Source: Anaerofilum hominis
Lineage (GTDB): Bacteria > Bacillota > Clostridia > Oscillospirales > Ruminococcaceae
Direction: 5' to 3'
NCBI RefSeq assembly: GCF_014287275.1
Contig: NZ_JACONZ010000001.1
Location: 620,001 to 684,000 of the forward strand
Length of the DNA stretch: 64,000 bases
Positions 7,699 to 15,958 of this stretch are shown in pieces. Position 1 is the first letter of the stretch, and each line of letters starts with the position of its first letter. Both the position numbers and the translations under genes were made by a program. Under the pieces are notes generated by a model that did not search any database, was not told the DNA's origin, and saw only the letters and a list, made by a program, of their open reading frames with translations.

Positions 7699-8952
7699 AT
7701 GGAAACACAGCGGTACGGCCTGATCGGAGAGCATCTGGGCCACAGCTTTTCAAAATCGATCCACGAGCAGCTTGCAGATTACACCTATGACCTCATCGAG
7801 CTTGCGCCGCAGCAGCTGGCCCCGTTTTTTGCCGGGCGGCAGTTTGCCGCCCTCAATGTCACCATCCCCTATAAAGAGGCCGTCCTGCCGCTGCTGGACG
7901 AGGTGGACCCGCGGGCGGCGGAGATCGGCGCGGTGAACACGGTGGTGAACCGCGGCGGGAAGCTGACCGGCTATAACACCGATTACGACGGGGTGGATTA
8001 CCTGCTGCACCGGCACGGCATCCTGCTGGGGGGCCGGGTGGTGATGATCCTGGGCACCGGCGGCACCAGCAAGACCTGCGCCGCGCTGGCCCGGGCCAAA
8101 GGCGCCAAAGAGGTGCTGCTGGTCAGCCGCAGCGGCAAGGGAGGCGCCCTCACCTACCACGACGCGGCCATGCGGCGGGACGTGCAGGTCCTGCTGAACA
8201 CCACCCCCTGCGGCATGTACCCGGACAACGACGGACTGCCCATGGACCCGGCCCTTTTCCCCCGGCTGGAAGCGGCGGCGGACGTGGTCTACAACCCGCT
8301 GCAGACCGCTTTTGTGCTGCGCGCACTGGATCTGGGGCTGCCCGCCGCGGGCGGCCTGGAGATGCTGGTGGCCCAGGCCAAGACGGCCGCGGAGCTGTTT
8401 CTCGGCCGCCCGCTGCCGGACGAGGAGATCGGCCGGGTGCACCGCCGGCTGCAGGCCGAGCGCGCCAACTGCGTGCTTATCGCCATGCCCGGCGCAGGCA
8501 AGACCACGGTGGGCGGCCGGGCGGCCCGCATGCTGGGCAAGACCTTTGTGGACACCGACGACGAGATCACCGCCTACGCCGGGCGCACCCCGGCCCAGAT
8601 CATCGAGCAGGACGGGGAGGCGGCTTTCCGCGAGATCGAGAGCCGGGTCATTGCAGAGATCGCCAAAAAGGGCGGCCAGCTCATCGCCACCGGCGGCGGC
8701 GCGGTGACCCGGGCGGAAAACATGCGGCGGCTGCGGCAGAACGGGGTCATCCTTTTCATCGACCGCGAGCTCTCGCTGCTGGCCACCTCGGGGCGGCCGC
8801 TCTCCCGCGATTTTGAGGCCCTGCGCCAGCGGTATATCGAGCGCTACCCGCTGTACAACCGCTACTGCGACCTGAAGCTGGACAACGACGAGACCATCGA
8901 GACCGCCGCGCGGCGGGTGGAGGAGGCATTTTATGCGTATTTTGGTGCTTAA
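7699..8952 (+). CDS. aroE-aroK: Shikimate dehydrogenase / shikimate kinase fusion
   Basis: A single 417-aa frame carries two consecutive shikimate enzymes. Residues 1-255 are AroE: SFSKSIHEQL, NVTIPYKEAVLPLL, GAVNTVVN, NTDYDGV and the NADP-binding LGTGGTSKT. Residues 260-417 are AroK: Walker A AMPGAGKTTVG, DTDDEI, the shikimate-contacting FREIESRV, GGGAV, and the lid Arg region SGRPLSRD. It therefore reduces 3-dehydroshikimate and phosphorylates the shikimate produced. The junction near ADEEIGRVHRRL-type residues is a short linker without a stop or frameshift. GGGAG precedes the ATG at 7699. The 3' end overlaps aroQ by 20 bp. Confidence 0.95.
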   Translation: METQRYGLIGEHLGHSFSKSIHEQLADYTYDLIELAPQQLAPFFAGRQFAALNVTIPYKEAVLPLLDEVDPRAAEIGAVNTVVNRGGKLTGYNTDYDGVDYLLHRHGILLGGRVVMILGTGGTSKTCAALARAKGAKEVLLVSRSGKGGALTYHDAAMRRDVQVLLNTTPCGMYPDNDGLPMDPALFPRLEAAADVVYNPLQTAFVLRALDLGLPAAGGLEMLVAQAKTAAELFLGRPLPDEEIGRVHRRLQAERANCVLIAMPGAGKTTVGGRAARMLGKTFVDTDDEITAYAGRTPAQIIEQDGEAAFREIESRVIAEIAKKGGQLIATGGGAVTRAENMRRLRQNGVILFIDRELSLLATSGRPLSRDFEALRQRYIERYPLYNRYCDLKLDNDETIETAARRVEEAFYAYFGA

Positions 8953-9376
8953 CGGCCCCAACATCAACCTGCTGGGCGTGCGCGAACCCGGCGTGTACGG
9001 CAGCGACAGCTACGCGGACCTGCTGGCCCTGGTGCAGCGCACCGGCGAGGAGCAGGGCGTCGAGACCGAGGTCTTTCAGTCCAATCACGAGGGGGCGCTG
9101 GTGGACGCCATCCAGCAGGCCATGGGCCGGGTGGACGGTCTGGTGCTCAACCCCGGGGCCTATACCCACACCAGTATCGCCCTGCTGGACGCGCTCAGGG
9201 CAGTGCAGCTGCCGGCGGTGGAGGTGCACATCTCCGCCGTCGAGCAGCGGGAGGCGTTCCGGCAGGTGTCCTATATCCGGCCCGCCTGCTTTTTGACCAT
9301 CACCGGCGAGGGCATCGCCGGCTACGCCCGGGCCATCCGGGAGCTGCAAGCCCATATCCTGGCGCTGCGGGCCTGA
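8933..9376 (+). CDS. aroQ: Type II 3-dehydroquinate dehydratase
   Basis: Dehydrates 3-dehydroquinate to 3-dehydroshikimate, third step. 147 aa, the small dodecameric type II form. Motifs are NGPNINLLGVREP with the lid Arg, YGSDSYADL, QSNHEG, the NPGAYTHTSIA substrate loop with the catalytic-region His, and EVHIS. GGAGG lies 7 nt before the ATG, inside the end of the aroE-aroK frame. Gene order places it between the synthase fusion and DAHP synthase in the same transcript. Confidence 0.96.
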   Translation: MRILVLNGPNINLLGVREPGVYGSDSYADLLALVQRTGEEQGVETEVFQSNHEGALVDAIQQAMGRVDGLVLNPGAYTHTSIALLDALRAVQLPAVEVHISAVEQREAFRQVSYIRPACFLTITGEGIAGYARAIRELQAHILALRA

Positions 9377-9420
9377 CCGCCCGCCCCGCGATCTCAACAC
9401 AGAAACGGAGAGACCCGATT

Positions 9421-10437
9421 ATGATCATCACGATGAAAAAGCTCGCCCCGCAGGAAGAGATCGACCGCATGGTACAGAGCATCGAGCTGAAAGGCCTGCA
9501 TGTCACCATGATCAGCGGCACCGACTACAACGTCTTCGGGGTGGTGGGCGACACCACGATCCTTGACGACCGCAAGCTTTCCGCCTCCCCCTATGTGGAC
9601 AACGTGCAGCGGGTGTCCGCCCCCTACAAGCTGGCCAACCGCGTGTTTCACCCCGCCGACACGGTGGTGGACGTCTCCGGCGTAAAGGTCGGCGGCAGCG
9701 AGCCCATCGTGGTGATGGGCGGCCCCTGCTCCATCGAGAGCGAGTCCCACACCGACGAAATGGCCCGTCTGGTCGGCGAGGCGGGCGGGCGCATCTTCCG
9801 CGGCGGCGCCTACAAACCGCGCACCAGCCCCTACGCTTTTCAGGGGTTGGGCAGCGAGGGCATCCGTTACATGGCCGTGGCGGGCAAAAAGTACGGCCTG
9901 CCCATCGTCAGCGAGCTGATGAGCATCGACAAGCTGGACGAATTTGTGGAAAACGTGGACCTCATCCAGATCGGCGCGCGCAACATGCAGAATTTTGATC
10001 TGCTCAAAGAGGTGGGCAAGACCAAAAAGCCGGTGCTGCTCAAGCGCGGCCTGGCAAACACCATCGAGGAATGGCTCATGAGCGCCGAGTACATCATGGC
10101 CGGCGGCAATGAAAACGTCATCCTCTGCGAGCGGGGCATCCGCACCTTTGAAAAATACACCCGCAACACGCTGGACCTGTCGGTGGTGCCCATCGTCAAG
10201 CAGCGCAGCCATCTGCCCATCGTCATCGACCCCAGCCATGCCACCGGCGACCGCAAACTGGTGGAAGCCATGTCGCTGGCGGCCATCGCGGCGGGCGCCG
10301 ACGGCCTGATCATCGAGACCCACTGCGACCCGCCCCACGCCCTGTCCGACGGCGCGCAGTGCCTGTACCCCAGCCAGTTTGCCTTTTTGATCGAAAAAGG
10401 CCGCGAAATCGCCCGGGTGGTGGGGCGCGACCTCTGA
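9421..10437 (+). CDS. aroF: 3-deoxy-7-phosphoheptulonate (DAHP) synthase, type I-beta
   Basis: Condenses PEP and erythrose-4-phosphate, the committed entry step. 338 aa, with an N-terminal ferredoxin-like regulatory domain (about 1-70, beginning MIITMKKLAP) followed by the catalytic barrel. Catalytic motifs are GGPCSIES, AYKPRTSPYAFQGLG, IGARNMQNFDLLKEVG, LLKRG, ERGIRTFE and IDPSHATGDR. The domain layout matches the Thermotoga-type enzyme, in which the N-terminal domain mediates Tyr/Phe inhibition; that control is known for the family but not shown here. The start could also be the ATG at 9433. The stop shares its A with the aroA start. Confidence 0.95.
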   Translation: MIITMKKLAPQEEIDRMVQSIELKGLHVTMISGTDYNVFGVVGDTTILDDRKLSASPYVDNVQRVSAPYKLANRVFHPADTVVDVSGVKVGGSEPIVVMGGPCSIESESHTDEMARLVGEAGGRIFRGGAYKPRTSPYAFQGLGSEGIRYMAVAGKKYGLPIVSELMSIDKLDEFVENVDLIQIGARNMQNFDLLKEVGKTKKPVLLKRGLANTIEEWLMSAEYIMAGGNENVILCERGIRTFEKYTRNTLDLSVVPIVKQRSHLPIVIDPSHATGDRKLVEAMSLAAIAAGADGLIIETHCDPPHALSDGAQCLYPSQFAFLIEKGREIARVVGRDL

Positions 10438-11723
10438 TGCGGGCCGTCGTCCATCCCGGGCCCGCGCACGGCTGCGTGCGGGCGCCGTCCTCCAAAAGCG
10501 TCGCCCACCGGGCGCTGCTGGCGGCCGCGCTGGCGGAGGGCGAGACGATCCTGGAAAACGTCACCCCGTCGGCGGACGTGCGCGCCACGCTGGCGGCCGT
10601 GCGCGCCTTTGGCGCTGTGGCCGAGCCTTTGCCGGGAGAGGCGCTGCGGGTGCGGGGCGTCCCCCTGCCCCTGGCGCCCCGGGACGCCGTGGACTGCGGC
10701 GAGTCCGGCTCCACCCTGCGTTTTCTGGTCCCGCTGCTGGCGCTCACCGGCGCCGAGGTCACCCTTACGGGCCGCGGCCGTCTGCCGCAGCGCCCGCAGG
10801 AGATCTATCGGGCGCTGTTCTCCGCACGCGGCCTGCCCTTTGAGACGGGGCCCGCAGGCCTGCGCTTTCGCGGCCCGCTGACCGCCGGGGAGTACCGGCT
10901 GTCCGGCGCGGTGAGCTCCCAGTTCATCACCGGCCTGCTGCTCGCCCTGCCGCTGCTGGACGGGGACTCTGTTCTCAGGATCGAGCCCCCCTTTGAGTCC
11001 CGCCCCTATGTGGAGCTGACACTGGACGTGCTGGCCCGGTTCGGCGTCGCGGCTCACTGGCAGGACGGCCTCTCCCTCTTCATCCCCGGCGGGCAGCGCT
11101 ATCGCCCCGTCCCCCGCTTTGCGGTGGAGGGCGATCACTCCCAGGCGGCTTTTTTTGCGGCCCTGGGGGCGCTGGCGGGCGAAGTGTGCTGCGCCGGGCT
11201 GCGCCCGGCCTCCGCGCAGGGCGACCGGGTGATCTTTGATCTTCTGGCCCGCATGGGGGCCCCGGCGGCGGGCGGCGAGGGCGGCGCCCCGCTTTGCTGC
11301 CGCCGCTCGCCGCTGCGCCCGGGCGTTTTCGACCTGGCCGACTGCCCGGATCTGGGCCCCATCCTCACGGTGCTCTGCTGTTTTTGCGGGGGCGTCTCCC
11401 GCATCGAACACGCGGGACGGCTGCGCTATAAAGAATCCGACCGCATCGCCGCCATGCAGGCCGAGCTTGCCAAGCTGGGCCTTGCCGTGCGCTGCGAGGG
11501 GGATGCGCTGATCGTCCCCGGTATCGGCGAAAAGGCCTGCCGCGCGCCCGCGGCCCCGCTCTGCGGCTGGAACGACCACCGCGTGGTCATGGCCCTTGCC
11601 GTAGCGGCGGCCCGCGCAGACGGGCCGGTGACCATCGAGGGGGCGGACGCGGTGGAAAAATCTTATCCCCGCTTTTTTGAAGATCTGCAAAGCGTGGGTG
11701 TGCGGGTGGAGCTGCTTCCCTGA
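10437..11723 (+). CDS. aroA: EPSP synthase (3-phosphoshikimate 1-carboxyvinyltransferase)
   Basis: Transfers the enolpyruvyl group of PEP to shikimate-3-phosphate. 428 aa. Recognisable blocks are APSSKSVAHRALLAAALA at the N-terminus, DCGESGSTLRFLVPL, LSGAVSSQFITGLLLALP, SRPYVELTLDVL, EGDHSQAAFFAALGAL, RLRYKESDRIAAM and WNDHRVVMALAVAA. The PEP-site loop reads GESGSTLR, not the GNAGTAMR of the E. coli class, so this is one of the divergent Firmicutes classes. The ATG overlaps the aroF stop (TGATG). A frame extending upstream to 10359 is only the aroF overlap. Confidence 0.95.
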   Translation: MRAVVHPGPAHGCVRAPSSKSVAHRALLAAALAEGETILENVTPSADVRATLAAVRAFGAVAEPLPGEALRVRGVPLPLAPRDAVDCGESGSTLRFLVPLLALTGAEVTLTGRGRLPQRPQEIYRALFSARGLPFETGPAGLRFRGPLTAGEYRLSGAVSSQFITGLLLALPLLDGDSVLRIEPPFESRPYVELTLDVLARFGVAAHWQDGLSLFIPGGQRYRPVPRFAVEGDHSQAAFFAALGALAGEVCCAGLRPASAQGDRVIFDLLARMGAPAAGGEGGAPLCCRRSPLRPGVFDLADCPDLGPILTVLCCFCGGVSRIEHAGRLRYKESDRIAAMQAELAKLGLAVRCEGDALIVPGIGEKACRAPAAPLCGWNDHRVVMALAVAAARADGPVTIEGADAVEKSYPRFFEDLQSVGVRVELLP

Positions 11724-11791
11724 GGGGGACGGCTCCCGCCCGCGCTGATCGCGGCGGGCGGCAAAAAATCAACAGAAACGAGGACTGCGAC

Positions 11792-12643
11792 ATGATCACG
11801 GAGGACACCCGATTTCTCATCGTCGGCCTGGGGCTGATCGGCGGCAGCTACGCCCGCGGGCTTTCCAAAAAGGGCTTTTGGGTCGACGCCATCGACACCG
11901 ACGCCGCCAGTATCTCCTACGCGCTGGAAAACGGCCTCATCCGCAGGGGGGCCGCCCGGCCCGACCCCGCGCTGACGCGCAGCGCGGATATCGTGGTGTT
12001 TGCCCTCTACCCCACCGTGATGATCGGCTGGCTGCGGCAAAACCAGGCGCTTTTCCGCCCCGGCACGCTGCTCACCGACGTATCCGGCGTAAAGTGTCAC
12101 GTGGTGGACGTCATCCAGGGCTTTCTGCGGGAGGACCTCGAATTCATCGGCAGCCACCCCATGGCGGGCAAAGAGGTCTACGGGGTGCGCAACAGCGACG
12201 AGGCCATCTTCCGGGCCGCCAACTTCATCGTCACCCCCACCGAAAAAAACACCCCTGAAGCGGTGCAGACAGCGCGTGAGATCGGCCGTCTGCTGGAGTT
12301 TCGCACCGTCTCCGAGCTGTCCCCCGCCGCGCACGACGAGATCATCGGCTTTGTGTCCCAGCTCACCCACGCCATCGCTGTGAGCCTGATGACCTGCAAC
12401 GAGGATGAAAACCTGCAGAACTACACCGGCGACTCTTTCCGCGACCTGACCCGCATCGCCCGCATCAACGAAAAGATGTGGAGCGAGCTGTTCCTGCTCA
12501 ACCGGCAGGAGCTGATCGAACAGATCGACAGCTTTACCGGCGAGCTGCTGCGCATGCGCGGCATGCTGGAGCGGGAGGACCGGCCGGCGCTGGAAGAGAT
12601 GTTCATCCACTCCACCCGGCGACGGGCGCTGTTCGACCGCTGA
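11792..12643 (+). CDS. tyrA: Prephenate dehydrogenase
   Basis: Oxidative decarboxylation of prephenate to 4-hydroxyphenylpyruvate, the tyrosine branch. 283 aa, a monofunctional TyrA without chorismate mutase or ACT domain. The Rossmann motif GLGLIGGS is at about residues 11-18; DVSGVK, GSHPMAG and the SQLTHAIA helix follow. AGGAC-type ribosome site and ATG at 11792. Having tyrA in the transcript explains why the leader peptide senses Tyr as well as Phe. Confidence 0.95.
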   Translation: MITEDTRFLIVGLGLIGGSYARGLSKKGFWVDAIDTDAASISYALENGLIRRGAARPDPALTRSADIVVFALYPTVMIGWLRQNQALFRPGTLLTDVSGVKCHVVDVIQGFLREDLEFIGSHPMAGKEVYGVRNSDEAIFRAANFIVTPTEKNTPEAVQTAREIGRLLEFRTVSELSPAAHDEIIGFVSQLTHAIAVSLMTCNEDENLQNYTGDSFRDLTRIARINEKMWSELFLLNRQELIEQIDSFTGELLRMRGMLEREDRPALEEMFIHSTRRRALFDR

Positions 12644-12680
12644 GGCGCCGCGGCCCCCACAGATAAGAGAGGCAGGACCG

Positions 12681-13559
12681 ATGTCTGAAATAAAAATGAT
12701 CAAAAACCTGCAGGAGGACGGACCGCTGCGCGGCAGCTTCAATGCGCTGGCGCAGCGGGTCTTCGGCATCTCCTTTGAAAACTGGTTCCAGCAGGGATAC
12801 TGGGGAAACGCCTATCGCCCTTACGTTCTCGCCCAGGGGGACGCGGTGCTGGCATGCGCGGCCGCAAACCTGATGGACCTGCGCTGGGGCGGAAGCGTCC
12901 GCCGCTGCATCCAGATCGGCACCGTGATGACCGCCCCCGAAGCGCGGGGGCACGGCCTCGCCCGCCGTCTGCTGGAAGAACTGCTGCGCGACTGGGCAGA
13001 GGAAGCGGAACTGGTCTATCTGTTCGCCAACTCCTCTGCACTGACTTTTTACCCCAAATTTGAGTTTCAGCGCCAGACCGAATACCGCTGCTTTATGCCC
13101 GCGCCCACGCCGCGGCCCGGCGCGGTGCGGCCGCTGGATATTATGGACAAGCCGTCCGACCGGGAACTGCTCTGGGCCCGCTCGCTGCGGGGCAACCCGT
13201 TTTCCGCCCTGTCCCTGCAGGGGGATTACGAGCTGTTGATGTTCCACTGCACCGGCCCCTGGCGGGAAAGCGTCTTTTATCTGCCCCAGACGGACGCGGT
13301 CGTCGTCGCCGCGCGGGAGCAGGGGCGCCTGCTCTGCCTGGACGTCCTCGGCGGAGAGGGCGCGCGGCTGGAAGAGGTGGTGGCCCCCCTTGCCCTAGCG
13401 ACAGACCGGGAGGTGGAGCTGGGCTTCACCCCCGCCTGTTCCGCCGGCTGCCGCTTTGAGGCGGTGGGGGAGGACGACGCCCTGTTTGTACTGAAAGGCG
13501 GCCTTTCCCCGTTTGACGACGGGTCCCGGCTGCGCTTTCCACTGCTGTCCCACGCCTGA
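12681..13559 (+). CDS. GNAT-family N-acetyltransferase (292 aa)
   Basis: Acetyl-CoA-dependent acyltransferase fold. The acetyl-CoA-binding motif A reads GTVMTAPEARGHGLARRLLEELL (about residues 75-97), followed by a beta strand and the NSSALTFYPKFEFQ segment typical of GNATs. The protein is longer than a single GNAT domain, with a C-terminal half (about 150-292) resembling a degenerate second domain or sterol-carrier-like extension. It is the last gene before a strong terminator and is transcribed with the aro genes. No role in aromatic synthesis is evident; the substrate is unknown. Confidence 0.82.
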   Translation: MSEIKMIKNLQEDGPLRGSFNALAQRVFGISFENWFQQGYWGNAYRPYVLAQGDAVLACAAANLMDLRWGGSVRRCIQIGTVMTAPEARGHGLARRLLEELLRDWAEEAELVYLFANSSALTFYPKFEFQRQTEYRCFMPAPTPRPGAVRPLDIMDKPSDRELLWARSLRGNPFSALSLQGDYELLMFHCTGPWRESVFYLPQTDAVVVAAREQGRLLCLDVLGGEGARLEEVVAPLALATDREVELGFTPACSAGCRFEAVGEDDALFVLKGGLSPFDDGSRLRFPLLSHA

Positions 13560-13586
13560 TCGCAGAAAACGCGATCCAGAGAAGCA

Positions 13587-13628
13587 ACAAGGGCCATCCG
13601 GCGCACGCTGCGCCCGGATGGCCCTTGT
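13587..13628 (+). terminator. Terminator of the aro operon
   Basis: A 14-15 bp stem, ACAAGGGCCATCCGG with its complement, around a GC loop, starting 28 bp after the GNAT stop and followed by a short TCCCTTT tract. Confidence 0.85.
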
Positions 13629-13688
13629 CCCTTTGCAACACAGGCGGCGCGCACCTCAACCAGCCCGCGCCTGTTTTTTATCTTCATC

Positions 13689-13780
13689 GGCCCCGCCCTC
13701 GCCGCTGACGCGGCAACCGGGCGGTTGGCCGAAAAAATAACCGCTGCGCGGCTATTTTTATTGCTCCGCAATAAAAAAAC
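13689..13780 (+). repeat. Dispersed palindromic repeat, copy A
   Basis: First of five related intergenic copies in this window (others at 13791, 15802, 22925 and 23105). The unit begins GGCCCCGCCCTCGCCGCTG, contains two nested inverted repeats (GCCGC-TGAC-GCGGC and CAACCG-GG-CGGTTG) and is followed by an A/T-flanked hairpin and by TTTTTATTGC-TCC-GCAATAAAAA. Confidence 0.8.
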
Positions 13781-13790
13781 TTATCTCAAT

Positions 13791-13865
13791 GGCCCCGCCC
13801 TCGCCGCTGGCGCGGCAACCGGGCGGTTGGCCGAAAAAAATAGCCGCTGCGCGGCTATTTTTTAT
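13791..13865 (+). repeat. Dispersed palindromic repeat, copy B
   Basis: Direct tandem copy of the unit at 13689, nearly identical through the GCGGCAACCGGGCGGTTGGCC segment. It ends in AAATAGCCGC-TGC-GCGGCTATTTTTT, which could act as a two-way terminator. Confidence 0.8.
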
Positions 13866-13892
13866 CCCCCCCTTTCCACGGTGCCCGCAAAG

Positions 13893-13945
13893 AAAAAACA
13901 CCGCCGGGGCAAAACAGCTTTAAGGCTGTCTTGTCCCCGGCGGCG
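13893..13945 (-). terminator. Terminator of the ferredoxin gene
   Basis: Long hairpin (arms from CCGCCGGGG at 13901 to its complement ending near 13945) with a T6 tract on the minus strand, 26 bp after the ferredoxin stop. Confidence 0.85.
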
Positions 13946-13971
13946 TCCTTTTCAGGCGGCCTGCGCCCTCT

Positions 13972-14157
13972 TTACTCCACCTCGATGGCGTCGACCGGGC
14001 ATCCCGACTGTGCGTCCAGCACGGATGGCTCCAGCTGCGGCGCGACCGGTTCCTCCTGCGCCTGTGCGACGCCCTCACCGGTCATTTGGAACACCTCCGG
14101 GCAGGTGGATGCGCAAAGACCGCACCCGATGCAGTTCTCATTTACATTCGCTTTCAT
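13972..14157 (-). CDS. Single-cluster [4Fe-4S] ferredoxin (61 aa)
   Basis: Small electron carrier. It has CIGCGLCASTCP near the N-terminus (Cys 9, 12, 15, 19) and a C-terminal Cys53-Pro, the arrangement of one-cluster bacterial ferredoxins in which the distal half has lost the second cluster. The protein is acidic, ending AIEVE. I set the start at the ATG at 14157 (AGAGGGGAG upstream); a longer frame to 14292 adds a non-homologous Arg-rich extension. It is a single-gene transcript with its own terminator. The partner enzyme is not indicated by the neighbours. Confidence 0.93.
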   Translation of the reverse strand: MKANVNENCIGCGLCASTCPEVFQMTGEGVAQAQEEPVAPQLEPSVLDAQSGCPVDAIEVE

Positions 14158-14297
14158 TGCCGTCTCTCCCCTCTTTTCAGCAGACCGCTCCGGCGGCCTG
14201 CTGAAAGTATGGGAAAAACGCACTGTTTTCATTCGCTCAAAAGCGTCCGGGCTTTTGCCTCCGGCCGCACGGCGGGCGCGCTGCTCCGCCACCGCCT

Positions 14298-15251
14298 TTA
14301 AACGATCACATTGACCGGCCGTCCCTCACAAAAGGCGCGGATGTTTTCGCCCACCTTGGACACCAGCCTTTGGCGTGTCTCAAGGCCTTTCCACCCCATG
14401 TGCGGGGTGAGCACCACGTTTTCCAGCATGTAGAGGGGGCTGTCCTCTGCCGGCGGCTCGCTTTCCTGCACATCCAGGCCCGCCCCCGCGATGCACCCCG
14501 CCTGCAGCGCTTCAATGAGCGCGTTTTCGTCGATCAGCGCCCCGCGCGCCGTGTTGATCACAAAGGCGGTCGGCTTCATCAGCTCCAGCGTCTGCCGGTT
14601 GATCATGTGGTGCGTCTCCTCGGTCAGCGGGCAGTGCAGCGAGACAAAATCGCTCTGCCGCAGCAGTTCTTCCAGCGGGACATAGTGGACGCCCCCCTCG
14701 TCCGGACGGGGGCGGTGCGCGGTCGCAAGGATATTCATATCCAGCGCCTGCGCGGCCCGGATCACTGCCCGGCCGATATTGCCCGCCCCCACAACGCCCA
14801 GCGTTTTGCCGTTCAGTTCCACATGGTCCACCCCCAGGCAGCGGGTGAAATTGGTGTGGTCGCCCCGCGCCAGCATCCGCTGCTGCCTTGTCATCGAGGA
14901 GGCCAGATTCAGTATCAGCAGCAGCACGGTCTGGGCCACCCGCTCGCTGCTGTAGGCGGGCACGTTGCACACGGTGATCCCCTTTTCCCGCGCGGCGGCA
15001 AGATCGATGTTGTTATAGCCCGTGCCCGCCTCGCACAGCAGCTTTACCGAAGCCGGAAACTGCCGGATCAGCTCGCCCGGGACCGGGATCTCCTTGGTGA
15101 CCACCACCGTGTATCCCTGCACCCGCTCCAGCATTTTTTCCGGCGGGGTATCGTCGTAGACCGTCACCTGGGAAGCGATCTCTTCAAAGCCCGCCCTGCC
15201 GTCATAGTTTACGCGGGCGGCATTGAGCACGACCGTTTTGTCGCTTGTCAT
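14298..15251 (-). CDS. D-isomer-specific 2-hydroxyacid dehydrogenase
   Basis: NAD(P)-dependent reduction of a 2-keto acid such as hydroxypyruvate or glyoxylate. 317 aa, the usual length. The Rossmann motif GVVGAGNIGRAV is near residue 153; the second family signature is VINTARGALIDENALIEAL, and the catalytic His region is LTPHMGWKGLETR, a form common in the glycerate dehydrogenase (HprA-like) subgroup. The catalytic Arg and Glu regions (NTARG, GLDVQESEPP) are present. Apparently monocistronic: the next gene upstream is divergent and the ferredoxin downstream has its own ribosome site 140 bp later. Exact substrate unknown. Confidence 0.93.
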   Translation of the reverse strand: MTSDKTVVLNAARVNYDGRAGFEEIASQVTVYDDTPPEKMLERVQGYTVVVTKEIPVPGELIRQFPASVKLLCEAGTGYNNIDLAAAREKGITVCNVPAYSSERVAQTVLLLILNLASSMTRQQRMLARGDHTNFTRCLGVDHVELNGKTLGVVGAGNIGRAVIRAAQALDMNILATAHRPRPDEGGVHYVPLEELLRQSDFVSLHCPLTEETHHMINRQTLELMKPTAFVINTARGALIDENALIEALQAGCIAGAGLDVQESEPPAEDSPLYMLENVVLTPHMGWKGLETRQRLVSKVGENIRAFCEGRPVNVIV

Positions 15252-15537
15252 TTTTCTGTTCCCCTTTCACAGAGAATTTTTCTATCTGAGTGTACCACAG
15301 CCGCGTGCCCGTTGCAATGAAAAGGCGCGCCCCCGGCGGTCGAAAGGCGTCTGCAGCCGGCGGTCCCGGGGGCGCGGCTCTCCCTGCCTGCCCCCCGCCG
15401 CCGTCCTGCCCCTCTTTTTCCGCTGCCGTCCAAAAGTGTCCCGGCAGTCCGCTCTGCGCGGCGCTTCTTTTTACTTCCCGGCACGGCCGCCCCCGCGGCA
15501 GGACAGTTCTTCCCCCGGCGCGGACGGCTCCCCCCTC

Positions 15538-15566
15538 TTGATTCTTTGCGCCGTATCCGCTATAAT
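15538..15566 (+). promoter_or_regulatory. Sigma-A promoter of a structured RNA / leader
   Basis: TTGATT (15538-15543), 17-bp spacer, TATAAT (15561-15566). No coding start follows for almost 400 bp. Confidence 0.82.
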
Positions 15567-15572
15567 AGACCT

Positions 15573-15768
15573 GCGCGGTTCCGACCACAAAGGGCTTGCC
15601 CTGCGGGAAGGATGCGCAAAGCAAATTCAGCAACCGTCCTGACACATCTGGGGCCTGCCCGGATGGAAAGGTCGCTGCGAAAATCAGGATAAATTGCCGG
15701 CGGCGTCTGCGCTGCCCGGGCATTTGTATACGATTTTCCGCGCCTTTCAAAGGGCGCGGATTTTTTTA
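15573..15768 (+). ncRNA. Candidate structured RNA or riboswitch-like leader of unknown class
   Basis: About 195 nt lie between a consensus promoter and an intrinsic terminator (CCGCGCC, loop TTTCAAAG, GGCGCGG, then T7 ending about 15767). There is no open frame of note. Several local hairpins can be drawn: AGGG-CTTG-CCCT at 15591, a CATC...GATG stem around GGG/CCC at 15645-15665, and a GCC/GGC-rich hairpin at 15696-15721. The 5' end GCGCGG (15573-15578) is exactly complementary to the first terminator arm CCGCGC, so an alternative fold could disrupt termination as in a riboswitch. The next gene is the TM1266-like regulator at 15959, with a repeat element in between. I could not assign it to a known class. 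Confidence 0.55.
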
Positions 15769-15898
15769 TTGCTCCGCAATAAAAAACGTTTTATTTTAAT
15801 TGGCCCCGCCCTCGCCGCTGACGCGGCAACCGGGCGATTGGCCAAAAAATAGCCTCCGCTTCACTTCGGCTATTTTTATTGCTCCGCAATAAAAAAAC
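15761..15898 (+). repeat. Dispersed palindromic repeat, copy C, flanked by ATTGC-TCC-GCAAT hairpins
   Basis: The GGCCCCGCCCTCGCCGCTG unit starts at 15802 with the same orientation as copies A and B. The TTTTTATTGCTCCGCAAT hairpin occurs on both sides (about 15764-15786 and 15872-15897). The internal hairpin keeps its AAAATAGCC/GGCTATTTT stem, although the loop differs completely from copies A and B, suggesting the structure is maintained. Confidence 0.8.
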
Positions 15899-15958
15899 GT
15901 TATATCCCGATCATCCGCGCCCGGCGAAGCTGAATAAAAGAAAGGGGGACACGCACCT

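Noticed and set aside
15573..15768. GEMM (c-di-GMP/cGAMP) riboswitch
   Set aside because: CAAAGGGC and GCAAAGC words are present, but the distance to a possible GCCG segment is far too long and the tetraloop receptor parts are missing. Kept as an unassigned RNA.
15573..15768. 6S RNA or SRP RNA
   Set aside because: Length fits 6S, but I see no long rod with a central bubble, and the SRP tetraloop helix is absent.
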